A stretch of DNA of 64,000 bases, from assembly GCA_963700375.1 (NCBI GenBank), contig CAVOXF010000006.1, forward strand, positions 496,001-560,000, given 5' to 3'. The DNA is from JAHEEL01 sp963700375. Lineage in GTDB: Bacteria > Actinomycetota > Acidimicrobiia > Spongiisociales > UBA5794. The notes below the pieces were generated by a model. That model made no database searches and was not told the origin of the DNA. It saw nothing but the letters and a program-made list of their open reading frames with translations. Of this stretch, positions 17,251 through 28,239 are shown in pieces (position 1 is the stretch's first letter; every line of letters begins with the position of its first letter). The translations under genes and the position numbers were made by a program.

Positions 17251-18024
17251 TCAGACGCCCATCACGTCGTTGAGCACGTCGGGACGATCGGTGACGATTC
17301 CGTCGACGCCCATGTCGAGGAACCGGCGCATGTCGGCTGCCTCGTTCACCGTCCAGAGGTGGATATGGGCCCCGGCGCGGTGGATCGATTCGATGAGTTT
17401 TTCGTCGATCTTGAAACCCCGGTAGTCGAACGGCAGTTGATAGGCCTGGACCTTCCTTCGGACGGTCCTCCCGCGGCGCGAGGCGCTCCACATGGCCGCC
17501 GCAGCCGTCGGTCCGGCCGAGACCGCGACGCTCCCCCGGGTGATTCTCCGGAAGCGCGAGATGCGCCGATCGTAGAACGAACCGACGAGCGTCCGGTGTT
17601 CGGCATCGGCGGCACGGATCACCTCAGCCACCGCCCACTCCTCGCCGGATTCCTTGAGGTCGATGTTCAGGCGGACGTCGGGCCACGTTCGGTAGAGCTC
17701 ATCGAGTGGCGAGATCCCGATCCCGGTTCCCCGCAGCGGATAGTCGTGGTCGGGGTCGAAGTGGTATGCAGCGTCGACAGACTGCAGGTCGTCGAAGGTG
17801 TAGTCGGCGACCTTGCCGGTACCGCTCGTCGTCCGATCGAGCGTCGCGTCGTGGAAGACAACCGGAACTCGGTCGGCGGTCAGACGCACATCGAGTTCGA
17901 GATAGTGATAGCCGAGTTCCTCGACGGCACCCGCAAACGCGAACATCGTGTTCTCGGGCCACAACACCCGGCTTCCGCGATGGGCGAGGCGGATGGGATG
18001 CTCAATCGAGAAGTAGTCGCTCAC
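17251..18024 (-). CDS. Glycerophosphodiester phosphodiesterase
   Basis: A 257-residue GDPD TIM-barrel enzyme that cleaves glycerophosphodiesters to glycerol-3-phosphate and an alcohol. The catalytic/metal motifs are LAHRGSRVLWPENTMFAF (His15, Glu24), LELDVRLTADRVPVVFHD and the later NIDLKE; HLWTVNEAADMRRFLDMGVD is the usual C-terminus. No signal peptide, so it is probably cytoplasmic. The GTG at 18024 overlaps the hutI stop by 4 nt, which puts it in the hut transcription unit although it has no known role in histidine breakdown. Confidence 0.9.
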   Translation of the reverse strand: MSDYFSIEHPIRLAHRGSRVLWPENTMFAFAGAVEELGYHYLELDVRLTADRVPVVFHDATLDRTTSGTGKVADYTFDDLQSVDAAYHFDPDHDYPLRGTGIGISPLDELYRTWPDVRLNIDLKESGEEWAVAEVIRAADAEHRTLVGSFYDRRISRFRRITRGSVAVSAGPTAAAAMWSASRRGRTVRRKVQAYQLPFDYRGFKIDEKLIESIHRAGAHIHLWTVNEAADMRRFLDMGVDGIVTDRPDVLNDVMGV

Positions 18025-19226
18025 AACACCTCTCCACGCTTGACGACCGCGGCGACGATGTCCGCGTCCGGTCGATACGCCAGGTGGAGGTGCGTCGGCG
18101 CGTCGAGAATCGCCAGGTCGGCGACGGCGTCCGGCACCAGGCGCCCGCGGTCCGGGAGGCCGAGCGAGATCGCGCCGCCGCGGGTTGCGGCCCACGTTGC
18201 CTCGTCGGCGGTGAGGCCCATGTTCAGGACGGCCAGGGCAACCACAAACGACATCGATTCGACATATGCCGTACCGGGGTTGCAGTCGGTTGCGAGCGCC
18301 ACGGTGACGCCGCTATCCCAGATACGCCGACCGTCCGGATACGGCAGTTGCATCGAGAACGACACCGCAGGGAGAAGCACGGCGGCAGTCCCGGCTTTCC
18401 ACATCATCGCGAGGTCTTCGTCCGTGGCGTGGTCGAGATGATCGGCGCTCGCTGCCATGACCTCGGACGCGAGTTCCGCAGCACCGATTCGACTCAACTG
18501 ATCGGCGTGGATGCGCAGTTCGAGGCCGTGGGCGCGGGCTGCTTCAAGGATCCGCCGGGACTCTCCGACCGAGAAGGCGGCCTCGTCGCAGAAGACATCG
18601 CAGAACCGGGCGAGCGGAGCACAGGCATCGAGCATCGGGCCGCACACCAGATCGACGTATGCCTCCCGCTCGGTGCGGTACTCGGACGGCACAACGTGGG
18701 CGCCGAGGAAGGTCGGTACGACGTCGATCGGGAGCGCATCATCGATGCGGCTGGCAATCCGGAGCATTCGGGCCTCGGTCTCGACATCGAGGCCGTAGCC
18801 GGACTTGACCTCCACCGTGGTGGTCCCATGCTCGAGCATCCGCCACGCCCGCGAAGCGGACGCCTCGAAGAGTTCTTCGTCGGCCGCGCTCCGGGTCGCT
18901 CCGACGGTCGAAAGGATGCCGCCACCGGCGGCGAGGATCTGCTCGTAGGACGCTCCACGGAGCCTTCGGTCGAACTCCTCGCTTCGGTCCCCGGCGAAGA
19001 TGAGGTGGGTGTGCGGGTCCACGAACCCAGGGACCACCGCCGCTCCCCCTGCATCGAGCCGCGGCAGGTCGACGAATTCCGCCGGTATGTCGGAACTCGA
19101 TCCCACGCCGGCCACATACCCGTCAACGATCGCAACGGCGGCGTTCTCCACCACCCCGAGCAACCCTCCGCGCCCGGCGTCGTTCGTCACCAACGCCCCG
19201 ATGTTGAAGACCAGCAGGTCGCTCAC
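18021..19226 (-). CDS. hutI: Imidazolonepropionase
   Basis: A 401-residue amidohydrolase opening the ring of 4-imidazolone-5-propionate to N-formimino-glutamate, the third step of histidine degradation. The metal site GFVDPHTHLIFAGDR (His72, His74) and the STVEVKSGYGL-type block (TTVEVKSGYGLDVE) are diagnostic. The GTG at 19226 is the start. A 61-bp spacer separates it from hutU, and its stop overlaps the GDPD start. Confidence 0.96.
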   Translation of the reverse strand: MSDLLVFNIGALVTNDAGRGGLLGVVENAAVAIVDGYVAGVGSSSDIPAEFVDLPRLDAGGAAVVPGFVDPHTHLIFAGDRSEEFDRRLRGASYEQILAAGGGILSTVGATRSAADEELFEASASRAWRMLEHGTTTVEVKSGYGLDVETEARMLRIASRIDDALPIDVVPTFLGAHVVPSEYRTEREAYVDLVCGPMLDACAPLARFCDVFCDEAAFSVGESRRILEAARAHGLELRIHADQLSRIGAAELASEVMAASADHLDHATDEDLAMMWKAGTAAVLLPAVSFSMQLPYPDGRRIWDSGVTVALATDCNPGTAYVESMSFVVALAVLNMGLTADEATWAATRGGAISLGLPDRGRLVPDAVADLAILDAPTHLHLAYRPDADIVAAVVKRGEVL

Positions 19227-19261
19227 CGCGCAGCCTCCAAAGCCGGAATCGACCTCAACTG

Positions 19262-19287
19262 GCGACCGGCGACCGGCAACCGGCGAC

Positions 19288-19289
<2 letters not shown>
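19262..19289. repeat. Short 7-bp tandem repeat between hutU and hutI
   Basis: Four imperfect copies of GCGACCG lie just past the hutU coding end, the last overlapping its stop codon. It is simple-sequence slippage in a short spacer; no function is proposed. Confidence 0.6.
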
Positions 19290-20936
<1,647 letters not shown>

Positions 20937-20937
<1 letters not shown>

Positions 20938-22460
20938 CACTCCCTCCATTCAATCGCGACCGTGATCCCGCCATCCTTGATGAGTTGCGTGGCTGCTTCG
21001 ATGTCGACGCCGACCGGCCGGTCGGCCACGAGCGGCGGTACCACCGTGCGCACCGCATCGAGGACAGCCGCAGTGCCCGGTGCCGGCTCGAGGGGGCTTC
21101 GCTGCTCACACCCCTGGGCGGCGCAGACCAATTCCACACCAATCACATACGCCGTGTTGCGCAAGACGTCCCGCAGTTTCATGGCGGCACCCCAACCCAT
21201 CGAGACATGATCCTCCTGGGACCCGGACGTTGGGATGGATTCGACCGATGCCGGGTGGGACAGGACACGGTTCTCCGCGACGAGCGCCGCCGCGGTGTAC
21301 TGGGCGAGCATGTACCCGGAGTCGACCCCCGGCCGTGTCGCCAGGAACGGCGACAGGCCGTACGACCGCTCGGGGTCGAGGATCCGGTCCGTCCTCCGTT
21401 CGGAGATCGAGCCGAGTTCGGTGACCGCGATGGCCAGGAAGTCGAGGGCGAAGGCCAGCGGTTGGCCGTGGAAGTTGCCGGCCGAGATCACGTCTCCGTC
21501 GTCGGCGAAGATGATGGGGTTGTCCACTACCGAGCCGAGTTCGCGTTCGAAGACCGCGGCGGCATGGTCGATGGTATCTCGCACCGACCCGTGTACCTGG
21601 GGTGCGCACCGCAGGCTGTAGGCATCTTGAACGCGGTGGGAGAAGTCATCGCGATGGCTCGCTCCGATCGACGAACCGTCGAGAAGGCGGGAAATGACGG
21701 CGGCCGAGTGGATCTGCCCGGGGTGAGGGCGCAATTGCTGAACGCGGCTCTGGAACGGCCGGCTCGAGCCCATCAGCGCCTCGACCGAGAGCGCACATGC
21801 GGCGTCTGCCGCATCGGCGAGGAGCCGCGCCGCGTGCACCGCGAGACAGCCCTGGGCGAGCATCCCCTCGGTCCCGTTGAGCAGACTCAATCCCTCCTTC
21901 GGCTGAAGCCGGATCGGCTCCAGACCTTCGGCACCGAGCACGTCGGCGGCCGCAACTCGTTCACCATCGACCAGGAAGAACCCTTCGCCGATGAGTGGTA
22001 GGGCGAGGTGCGCGAACGGCGCGAGGTCCCCGGATGCCCCTACCGAACCCCGGTCGGGGACGGCCGGCAGCAGATCTCTCCGGAGGAACTCGATGAGGCG
22101 GCCGACGATGGCGGGGCGGACCCCCGAGTAGCCCTGGGCGAGAGTCCTGGCGCGCAGCAGCAGCATGGCCCGGACCGCCGGGCGATCGAGAAGGTCGCCG
22201 ACGCCGGATGCGTGGCTCCGGACGAGGTCGTACTGCAGTTCGCTGACCTGGTCGGCCGGAATGCGCGTGGACGAGAGGGCTCCAAAGCCGGTCGTGATGC
22301 CGTAGGCCACTTCTTCGTTGGCGACGATCCACTCGACGAGGTTGCGGGCCGGAGCCATCCTCTCGGAGAGATTCGGGCCGATCTCGACGGAGGCCGCGCG
22401 ATATGCGACGGCAACGACGTCGTCGATGGTGAGCGGGGATCCATCGACGATGACGACCAT
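20937..22460 (-). CDS. hutH: Histidine ammonia-lyase
   Basis: A 507-residue lyase deaminating histidine to urocanate. The self-forming MIO cofactor triad Ala142-Ser143-Gly144 lies in GSVGASGDLAPFAH, and the FHGQPLAFALDF block is typical. It is the first gene of the hut operon. Its upstream region contains the 125-bp nested inverted repeat, so hutH transcription must start at or near that element. No hut regulator gene is seen in the window. Confidence 0.97.
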
Positions 22461-22519
22461 TACCCAGCTCCTCTCGTCACGATCGAGCCTCGCGGGACCA
22501 GCCTACCCGCCCCACCTAA

Positions 22520-22644
22520 TGCGAACCCAGGGTTCTCCGCTTTCTATTTGGCGCCGACAGCCCACAGAATGAACCGGGCCGTTGTGGCCTTCCATTCCGC
22601 GGGCTGTCGGCGTCACATACGATGTGGAGAACCCTGGGTTCGCA
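22520..22644. repeat. 125-bp nested perfect inverted repeat
   Basis: The outer arms TGCGAACCCAGGGTTCTCC (22520-22538) and its exact complement (22626-22644) form a 19-bp perfect repeat. Inside, CGCCGACAGCCC (22552-22563) pairs perfectly with 22601-22612, and GAATG (22567-22571) pairs with 22593-22597. It begins four bases after the pepN stop and lies upstream of hutH. It could be a MITE-like element, a REP-type palindrome or a large 3' hairpin. No coding capacity or transposase is evident. Confidence 0.85.
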
Positions 22645-22647
22645 GCG

Positions 22648-25161
22648 TTAGAGGGCGTCGGCGAGGCGATTCGCTTCGCGTTCGCGAAGGCCCACCCGCA
22701 CCCTCAACTTCTCGAGCTGCTGGTCGGCGTACTTCTCGCCACCCTTGATCGGATGATCGGCCAGCCACGCCTCCATGTCTGCCGCGACGTCGGGCTCCGA
22801 CCGATTCGGCAGCAGATCGAGGATCCGTCTCCCGGTCGCCGGCGGGATCTGTTCGAGCAGGGCGTCCCAGTTCTCCTTGATCAGCTCCCAGACCCGGGGG
22901 CCGTTCGTGCGCTGGCCGAGCATGACTGCGACGACCCAGAAGGAGTCCTGTCGCCGGATCCGGCCATCGAGCACCATCTGGAAGAGCTCCTCGGCGCCCG
23001 CCGCGTCCGGCACCACGGCCGCTGCCCGGATGTACTTCACGACCTCCTGCGGTGTGTCTGACGCATCCGATATCGCCAGGAAGCGCTTGAAGTCTGAGAA
23101 GTCGCCGTTGGCCGCGACGACGCTCAGGGCCGCATCCGCGACCTCCGCGTCGATCGGCTCGCCTTCCTGGACCTCTTCGAAGACGGCTCTGGCGCGGTTC
23201 TGAGTGTCCTCATCGTCGCCGAGATTGCCAAGCGCGATGATCAGCGTTCCGCGGAGCTTCCGGCTTCGGTCGTCCTCCCCTTCGGCGGGACTCCAGCCCA
23301 TCTCCCCAGCCTTGCCCGCCACGAGACCCCGCACGTACGCCTGGAGCGCCGGCCGGGTGTCCTCTGCCACCACCCGATCGAGTTCCCCAAGACCGCCGAG
23401 GATCAGTTGCCAGACGTCGACCTCGGCCTCTTCGCCGAGCTCACCGACAAGCGCCAGATAGTCAGCAGCCGCTGATCCGCCCTTGAGGACGTCCGCCCAC
23501 ACGTCCGATACCGTCGCGTAGCGCTCCTCGCTGGTGAGCGACGGCAGCCGCTGACGCAGGGCCTCTCTCAGTTCCGGCGAGTACAGGACGCGGTAGAACC
23601 CGCCGGCGCCCGCGTTGACGATCAGATCGTCTCCAGCCTCCACCGTGACCTGGTCGTCAGAGAGCAGCAAGCGCTCCTCACCTGTCGACGACCGAACCAG
23701 AACCGGCAGCTTCCACTGCTGATCCCCGTCACCGAAGTACCGGAATTGCTGCTGGGTCAGCGTGTACTCCCCCGGGTTGCCCTCGACGCTGACCCGCGGG
23801 AAGCCGCCCTGGAAGATCCACGTGTCCATGATCTCCTTGACCGGTTCGCCCGATGCAGCCGCGAGCGCCGACCAGAGGTCACCGCCGTCCGTGTTCCCGT
23901 ATGCGTGATCCTTCAGGTAGTTGCTCACGCCCAGGCGGAACGCTTCTTCGCCCAGGTACAACTCGAGCATCCGGAGCACCGAAGCGCCCTTCTCGTAGGT
24001 CAGCGAGTCGAACATGGCGTTCGCCTCTTCGGGTGATCCGACCGGGAATTCGATCGGCCGCGTCGCTGCGAGCGCGTCTGTCTCCATCGAGTGGACCCGT
24101 TCGGATGAGAACGTGAGCCAGACCTTCCAGTCAGGCCGATAGGCGTCGATGCACTTCATCGCTGCGAACGTGGCGAACGCCTCGTTGAGCCAGATCCCGT
24201 TCCACCACTTCATCGTCACGAGGTCGCCGAACCACATGTGCGCGATCTCGTGCGCGATGACCTCGGCAACCCTCATCATCTCATTCTGGGTCGCCTTGCG
24301 GACGTCGACGAGCAACGCCGTCTCGCGGTACGTCACCGCACCCATGTTCTCCATTGCACCCCACGCGAAGTCGGGGATGGCGATCTTGTCCATCTTGCCG
24401 CCGGGATACGGTATGTCGTAGTAGTCGGCGTAGTACCGCAGGGAGTGCGCTGCCACGTCGAGCGCGAAGTCGATGAGGTTCCCCTTGCCTGCCGGGTACG
24501 CGATGCGCAGCGGCGTGCCGTCGACGTCGACCGGATCGGAGATCTCGAGTTCTCCGACGATGAACGCCACCAGGTAGGTCGACATCCTGATGGTGTCTTC
24601 GAACCGGACCTTGACCTTTCCATCGCCGATCTCGATTCGTTCGGCCTCGGCGGCATTCGAGATTGCCGTCAGACCGTCGTCGACGATCAGCGTGACGCCG
24701 AAGGTCGCCTTGAGATCGGGTTCGTCCCAGCACGGGAATGCGCGCCGGGCCTCCGTCGCCTCGAACTGGGTGGTCGCGATCGTCTTCTTGACCCCGTTCG
24801 GATCCGTGTAGACCGACCGGTAGAAGCCGCGGAGGTCGTCGTTCAGGATCCCGTCGAACGCGATGTCGAGCCTCCAAGAGCCTGCATCAGCCGTGCCGTC
24901 GAGAATGAGCGTCGACCGCTCGGATTCCTCGTCGGTCTCAACGGTCGCGCTGAGACGCTGCCCGCCGTCGCTGACTAGAGCGACGTCACCAAGTGTCAGC
25001 TCCGCCGTGTTGAGGACGATATTGGTCACGGGTTCCATCACCTCGACATCCACGATCACGTGACCACCGAAAGTCGCTGCAAAGAGGTCGGGTGTCAGCG
25101 TCAGTTCGTAGTGACTCGGGATGACGGTGCGGGGCAGGCGGTAGTCGGCTTCGGACGGCAC
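22648..25161 (-). CDS. pepN: M1-family aminopeptidase
   Basis: An 837-residue zinc aminopeptidase of the puromycin-sensitive/ERAP type. The exopeptidase motif GAMEN is at 268-272, the zinc site HEIAH at 304-308 with Glu327 in WLNEAF, and an ERAP1-like helical C-terminal domain follows. No signal peptide, so it is cytoplasmic and trims peptide N-termini. It stands alone; the nested inverted repeat follows its stop. Confidence 0.95.
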   Translation of the reverse strand: MPSEADYRLPRTVIPSHYELTLTPDLFAATFGGHVIVDVEVMEPVTNIVLNTAELTLGDVALVSDGGQRLSATVETDEESERSTLILDGTADAGSWRLDIAFDGILNDDLRGFYRSVYTDPNGVKKTIATTQFEATEARRAFPCWDEPDLKATFGVTLIVDDGLTAISNAAEAERIEIGDGKVKVRFEDTIRMSTYLVAFIVGELEISDPVDVDGTPLRIAYPAGKGNLIDFALDVAAHSLRYYADYYDIPYPGGKMDKIAIPDFAWGAMENMGAVTYRETALLVDVRKATQNEMMRVAEVIAHEIAHMWFGDLVTMKWWNGIWLNEAFATFAAMKCIDAYRPDWKVWLTFSSERVHSMETDALAATRPIEFPVGSPEEANAMFDSLTYEKGASVLRMLELYLGEEAFRLGVSNYLKDHAYGNTDGGDLWSALAAASGEPVKEIMDTWIFQGGFPRVSVEGNPGEYTLTQQQFRYFGDGDQQWKLPVLVRSSTGEERLLLSDDQVTVEAGDDLIVNAGAGGFYRVLYSPELREALRQRLPSLTSEERYATVSDVWADVLKGGSAAADYLALVGELGEEAEVDVWQLILGGLGELDRVVAEDTRPALQAYVRGLVAGKAGEMGWSPAEGEDDRSRKLRGTLIIALGNLGDDEDTQNRARAVFEEVQEGEPIDAEVADAALSVVAANGDFSDFKRFLAISDASDTPQEVVKYIRAAAVVPDAAGAEELFQMVLDGRIRRQDSFWVVAVMLGQRTNGPRVWELIKENWDALLEQIPPATGRRILDLLPNRSEPDVAADMEAWLADHPIKGGEKYADQQLEKLRVRVGLREREANRLADAL

Positions 25162-25334
25162 GGGGCGCTCCTCTTCGATCGGTTAGCAGGCTAAGGATAC
25201 CGACGCCCAGCGTGAGGCCATCCCACCCAGCAGCGCGGTCAGCTGATCGAGAACGTGCGCACCGGTTCTGACAGGACCTGCGAGTGCTTGGTAGCCACCC
25301 CCTTGACCGCATTGACCGTGCGATCGACTGGGGC

Positions 25335-27281
25335 CTACTCGACGCTCAAGGGTGCGTCGGCCATGCGCATGATCCAGAGGCCCGTGTTGACATCCGATAC
25401 GTAGACGTAGTCGTCGCTCACGTGCACCGAGGACGCCAAGGGGAGCTTGATGAGACCGTTCGGTGACACGAACACGCCGTACGGATCGATTTCGGCGGGC
25501 GGAAGAAACAAACCGACCTCGATGGCACCGTCTTCGGCAGCGAGATCGACGACCCGCAAGCCACCTGTGAGCCATGCGCTGAACAGGTAGAGATCATCAG
25601 AGACCGAATCGCCAACTGAGTAGATCCCGTCGAGCGGAACTGCCCCGTCATCGTCCGGCAAGGCCTCGGCGACCGAGAGGGTGCCGACCAGAAGTGGACG
25701 TTCTCCGCTGACATCGAACAGCACTTGTCTGCCCCATGACTGAACGGTCCGTCCTACATCACTATCGCCGCCCTCCGGCCCGTCGGCCGTCGTGGTATCG
25801 GGAACATCGTCAAGGGGATCAAGATCGGCATGGTTGACGACCAGCTGCTGCGTCTCAGGATTGAACGACGTGGAGCTCGACATCCCCTCGGAATGCCCGA
25901 TTGATCCCGTGCGGCCGATCATCTGCGGCTGCTCGGGCGTTGCGATATCGAGCACAATGACGCCGGCATCCCAATGCGACACGAACGCCCGCCGACCTTC
26001 GGGGTCAACCGTGACGCTGCTGGCGAAGAGGGCTCGACCATCGGAGCCTTCGGTCACCGCGTCGCGCTCCGCCGGCGCAGCATCACGCCGGAAGTCCCAA
26101 TCGGCGACGTCGACCGGAGCCGTGGGATCTGAGATATCGACAATCCGTACGTCCCCGAGACCGCGCATGTGGTCAAGGAACGAGTTGGGAACCGCAGCGA
26201 CCACCAGAACGCGATCTCCATCGACCCAGACGTCGAATCCGTTGACTCCCGCAGTGTCCGGCCCGGTGTGATAGCTGCTGAGCAGCACAGGGTTCACCGG
26301 ATCGGAAACGCTGAATATGGCGAAGCCACGGAATCCTTCGCCGGAATTCCCGGCGCACGTTCGATGAGCCACGATGGCAAGGTCTCCGCTGAATCGACCC
26401 GTTTCGATGGAACCAGCCCACACCTGTTCCGCACTCGTCCCCTCATGGCCGTCGGATATCGAGCCGATCTCCACGGGAGCCGAAGGATCGGTGACGTCGT
26501 ACATCCGCACACCCGTCGACGGGCAAGCTTCGCCGCGCCCGATTGTTCCGACGTAGGCAACACCGTCATGTGCCCAGACATCGCCGTTCAAACCGTCGAC
26601 GGGTTCTGCGTGGCCGACGACATCGATGCCGACCGTCACGGGATCGGTGGCGATTGTCGGAAGCGTGTAGAGGGTGGTTGGCGAGGAGCGTCCGATCACG
26701 AACGGATACGGATTGACGGGCGTCCAATCCGGCATCCGAAGCTCGAAATGGAGGTGGGGGCTCGACGACTCCGCATTGCCGCTGTCCCCAACGTATCCGA
26801 TTGGCTGTCCAGCAGCGACACTCGTTCCGACTCCGATTCCCTCGGCAATCCCGAAACCGAGTCCGTCGTCCGTGCCCGGGGAGTCATTGTTGAGATGCAG
26901 GTACCTGGTCCGCCATCCGCTCGCGTGAGTGACTTCGATGTAGAAGCCGGCGGACGTGGACCACTCAATGGCGTTGACCCATCCATCAGCAGCTGCAAGC
27001 ACCGGTGCCATCTTCGGAGCGAAGAGGTCGCCGCCTTGATGGAGCCGTTCGCCGCCGTCTCGGGGCGCTCCGAACGTATCCGCGAACTGTCGCGGGGCGT
27101 CGATTGGGTAGACCAGCGGGAAGGGAGGGATATAGGACGCGGGCGGTGACGCCGCGACCGTGGAACCATAGGCCGGCGCACTCGTGCCGAAGAAGATCGA
27201 AGCGACCACAACGGCCAACACCGTTGCGAGAGCCACGCTCAGCGCGAGGGGATAATCGACGAATGCCTTCCGCCCTGCCAT
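25335..27281 (-). CDS. Secreted M23 peptidase fused to a beta-propeller-like LVIVD domain
   Basis: About 648 residues from the ATG at 27281. An N-terminal membrane/signal helix (LALSVALATVLAVVVASIFF) precedes an M23/LytM domain with both metal motifs, HQGGDLFAP and SSPHLHFELRMP. The remaining 450 residues or so are LVIVD-type repeats (for example VRMYDVTDPSAPVEIGSISD, VRIVDISDPTAPVDVADWDF, VIVLDIATPEQPQMIGRTGS) expected to form a propeller. M23 enzymes cut peptidoglycan cross-links; the propeller probably binds a partner or wall ligand. It is monocistronic by appearance. Confidence 0.85.
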   Translation of the reverse strand: MAGRKAFVDYPLALSVALATVLAVVVASIFFGTSAPAYGSTVAASPPASYIPPFPLVYPIDAPRQFADTFGAPRDGGERLHQGGDLFAPKMAPVLAAADGWVNAIEWSTSAGFYIEVTHASGWRTRYLHLNNDSPGTDDGLGFGIAEGIGVGTSVAAGQPIGYVGDSGNAESSSPHLHFELRMPDWTPVNPYPFVIGRSSPTTLYTLPTIATDPVTVGIDVVGHAEPVDGLNGDVWAHDGVAYVGTIGRGEACPSTGVRMYDVTDPSAPVEIGSISDGHEGTSAEQVWAGSIETGRFSGDLAIVAHRTCAGNSGEGFRGFAIFSVSDPVNPVLLSSYHTGPDTAGVNGFDVWVDGDRVLVVAAVPNSFLDHMRGLGDVRIVDISDPTAPVDVADWDFRRDAAPAERDAVTEGSDGRALFASSVTVDPEGRRAFVSHWDAGVIVLDIATPEQPQMIGRTGSIGHSEGMSSSTSFNPETQQLVVNHADLDPLDDVPDTTTADGPEGGDSDVGRTVQSWGRQVLFDVSGERPLLVGTLSVAEALPDDDGAVPLDGIYSVGDSVSDDLYLFSAWLTGGLRVVDLAAEDGAIEVGLFLPPAEIDPYGVFVSPNGLIKLPLASSVHVSDDYVYVSDVNTGLWIMRMADAPLSVE

Positions 27282-27417
27282 GGGACCAGGATACTCAGCA
27301 ACAACCAACGAGCGCAGCCGATTCGGCACATCCGATGTCGCGCTCCAGTGGGACCTACCGACGGTTCGACGGATCTCGACTGGGAAGCGACGGCCGCCTG
27401 TGGCGGTGGGCGCTTCC

Positions 27418-27909
27418 CTAGTACTCGAACGATTCGATCGACCCGTCTTGATTGATCAGCACCACGGGTTGGGATTCCCACGTCTCCACGTTGCCGCCCA
27501 TGCCCGGTGCGTCCGCTGGCATCCCCGCAAGCGCGATGCCAACCGCTTGGGGCCGGCGCTCAAGGAGAGCAACGATGGCTCCGACCGGAACGTGGCCCTC
27601 CACGACATATCCGTCTACGAAAGCGGTGTGGCACGAAGCCGCTTCGACGGGAACGCCCGCCCGTTCCTTGAACGCCGCGAGATTCGGCTCTTCCGTCACA
27701 TCGACGTCCGCTCCGTTTTCCTGTAGGTACCCGACCCACTCTGAGCAGCACCCTCAACCGGGGGCCTCGTGGACCTCGACGCGAACCGAGGTGAGCTCAC
27801 CTGGAGCCGGTGCCACGCGCTGCGGCGCTGACTCGACGCCGCTGCACGCGCTGACAATCGCCACAACCACGAGCACCAACACCGCGCGAACCGCGATTTC
27901 AGCTCTCAT
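27418..27909 (-). CDS. DUF411 lipoprotein with in-frame TGA at conserved Cys: candidate selenoprotein
   Basis: From the ATG at 27909 (GGTGGGG upstream), a lipoprotein signal ending VVAIVSAC leads to VRVEVHEAPG, then an in-frame TGA (27756-27754, codon 52), then GCCSEWVGYLQENGADVDVT and a full DUF411 domain (EAASCHTAFVDGYVVEGHVP, LAGMPADAPGMG) to the stop at 27418. DUF411 proteins normally read PxCGCCxxW, so the TGA replaces exactly the first Cys. Both sides are otherwise in one frame. A 6-bp hairpin (27739-27734 with 27728-27723) has its 5-nt loop CGGGT starting 20 nt after the TGA, as expected of a bacterial SECIS. DUF411 proteins are putative metal-binding exported proteins. A nonsense mutation is the alternative. 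Confidence 0.72.
27723..27756 (-). promoter_or_regulatory. Candidate SECIS hairpin after the in-frame TGA
   Basis: Read on the minus strand, GTGGGT pairs with ACCTAC (6 bp, one G-U) around loop CGGGT, with G as the second loop base. The loop begins 20 nt after the TGA, inside the spacing known for bacterial SECIS elements. The stem is short, so the structure alone is not proof. Confidence 0.5.
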
Positions 27910-28239
27910 ACGCCCCACCCACCTCATCTGCTCGCGAGTCGGCTCAACAGTCTTGGGCGAGTTGCCTGCCAACCGTCAGCGACATCGGACACCACCGTAC
28001 GGCGACCAGTCGCCGGATCGGCAGGGCCACGATACCACTTCATCGTCATACGGCGATGAAGACTGCTCGGCCGAGCCCGGCCGGATAGACAGAACGAACG
28101 CGCCCGAGAACGGTGCCCCACCCGAAAATCTCGGTGGGCTCAAGGAGATTCGCGGCCGACGGAATCCACAGCGACTGTTGCCGACTTGATGTCGGTGCGC
28201 GCACCCGAGAGTATCCTCCCCGCAACCAGGAGGCACTTC
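27910..28239. other. 330-bp divergent intergenic region
   Basis: This lies between the DUF411 gene (minus) and the lipoprotein/hmu operon (plus). It contains one short imperfect hairpin (CCCACC at about 28116 with GGTGGG at about 28132) and should hold both promoters. I see no gene in it. Confidence 0.5.
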
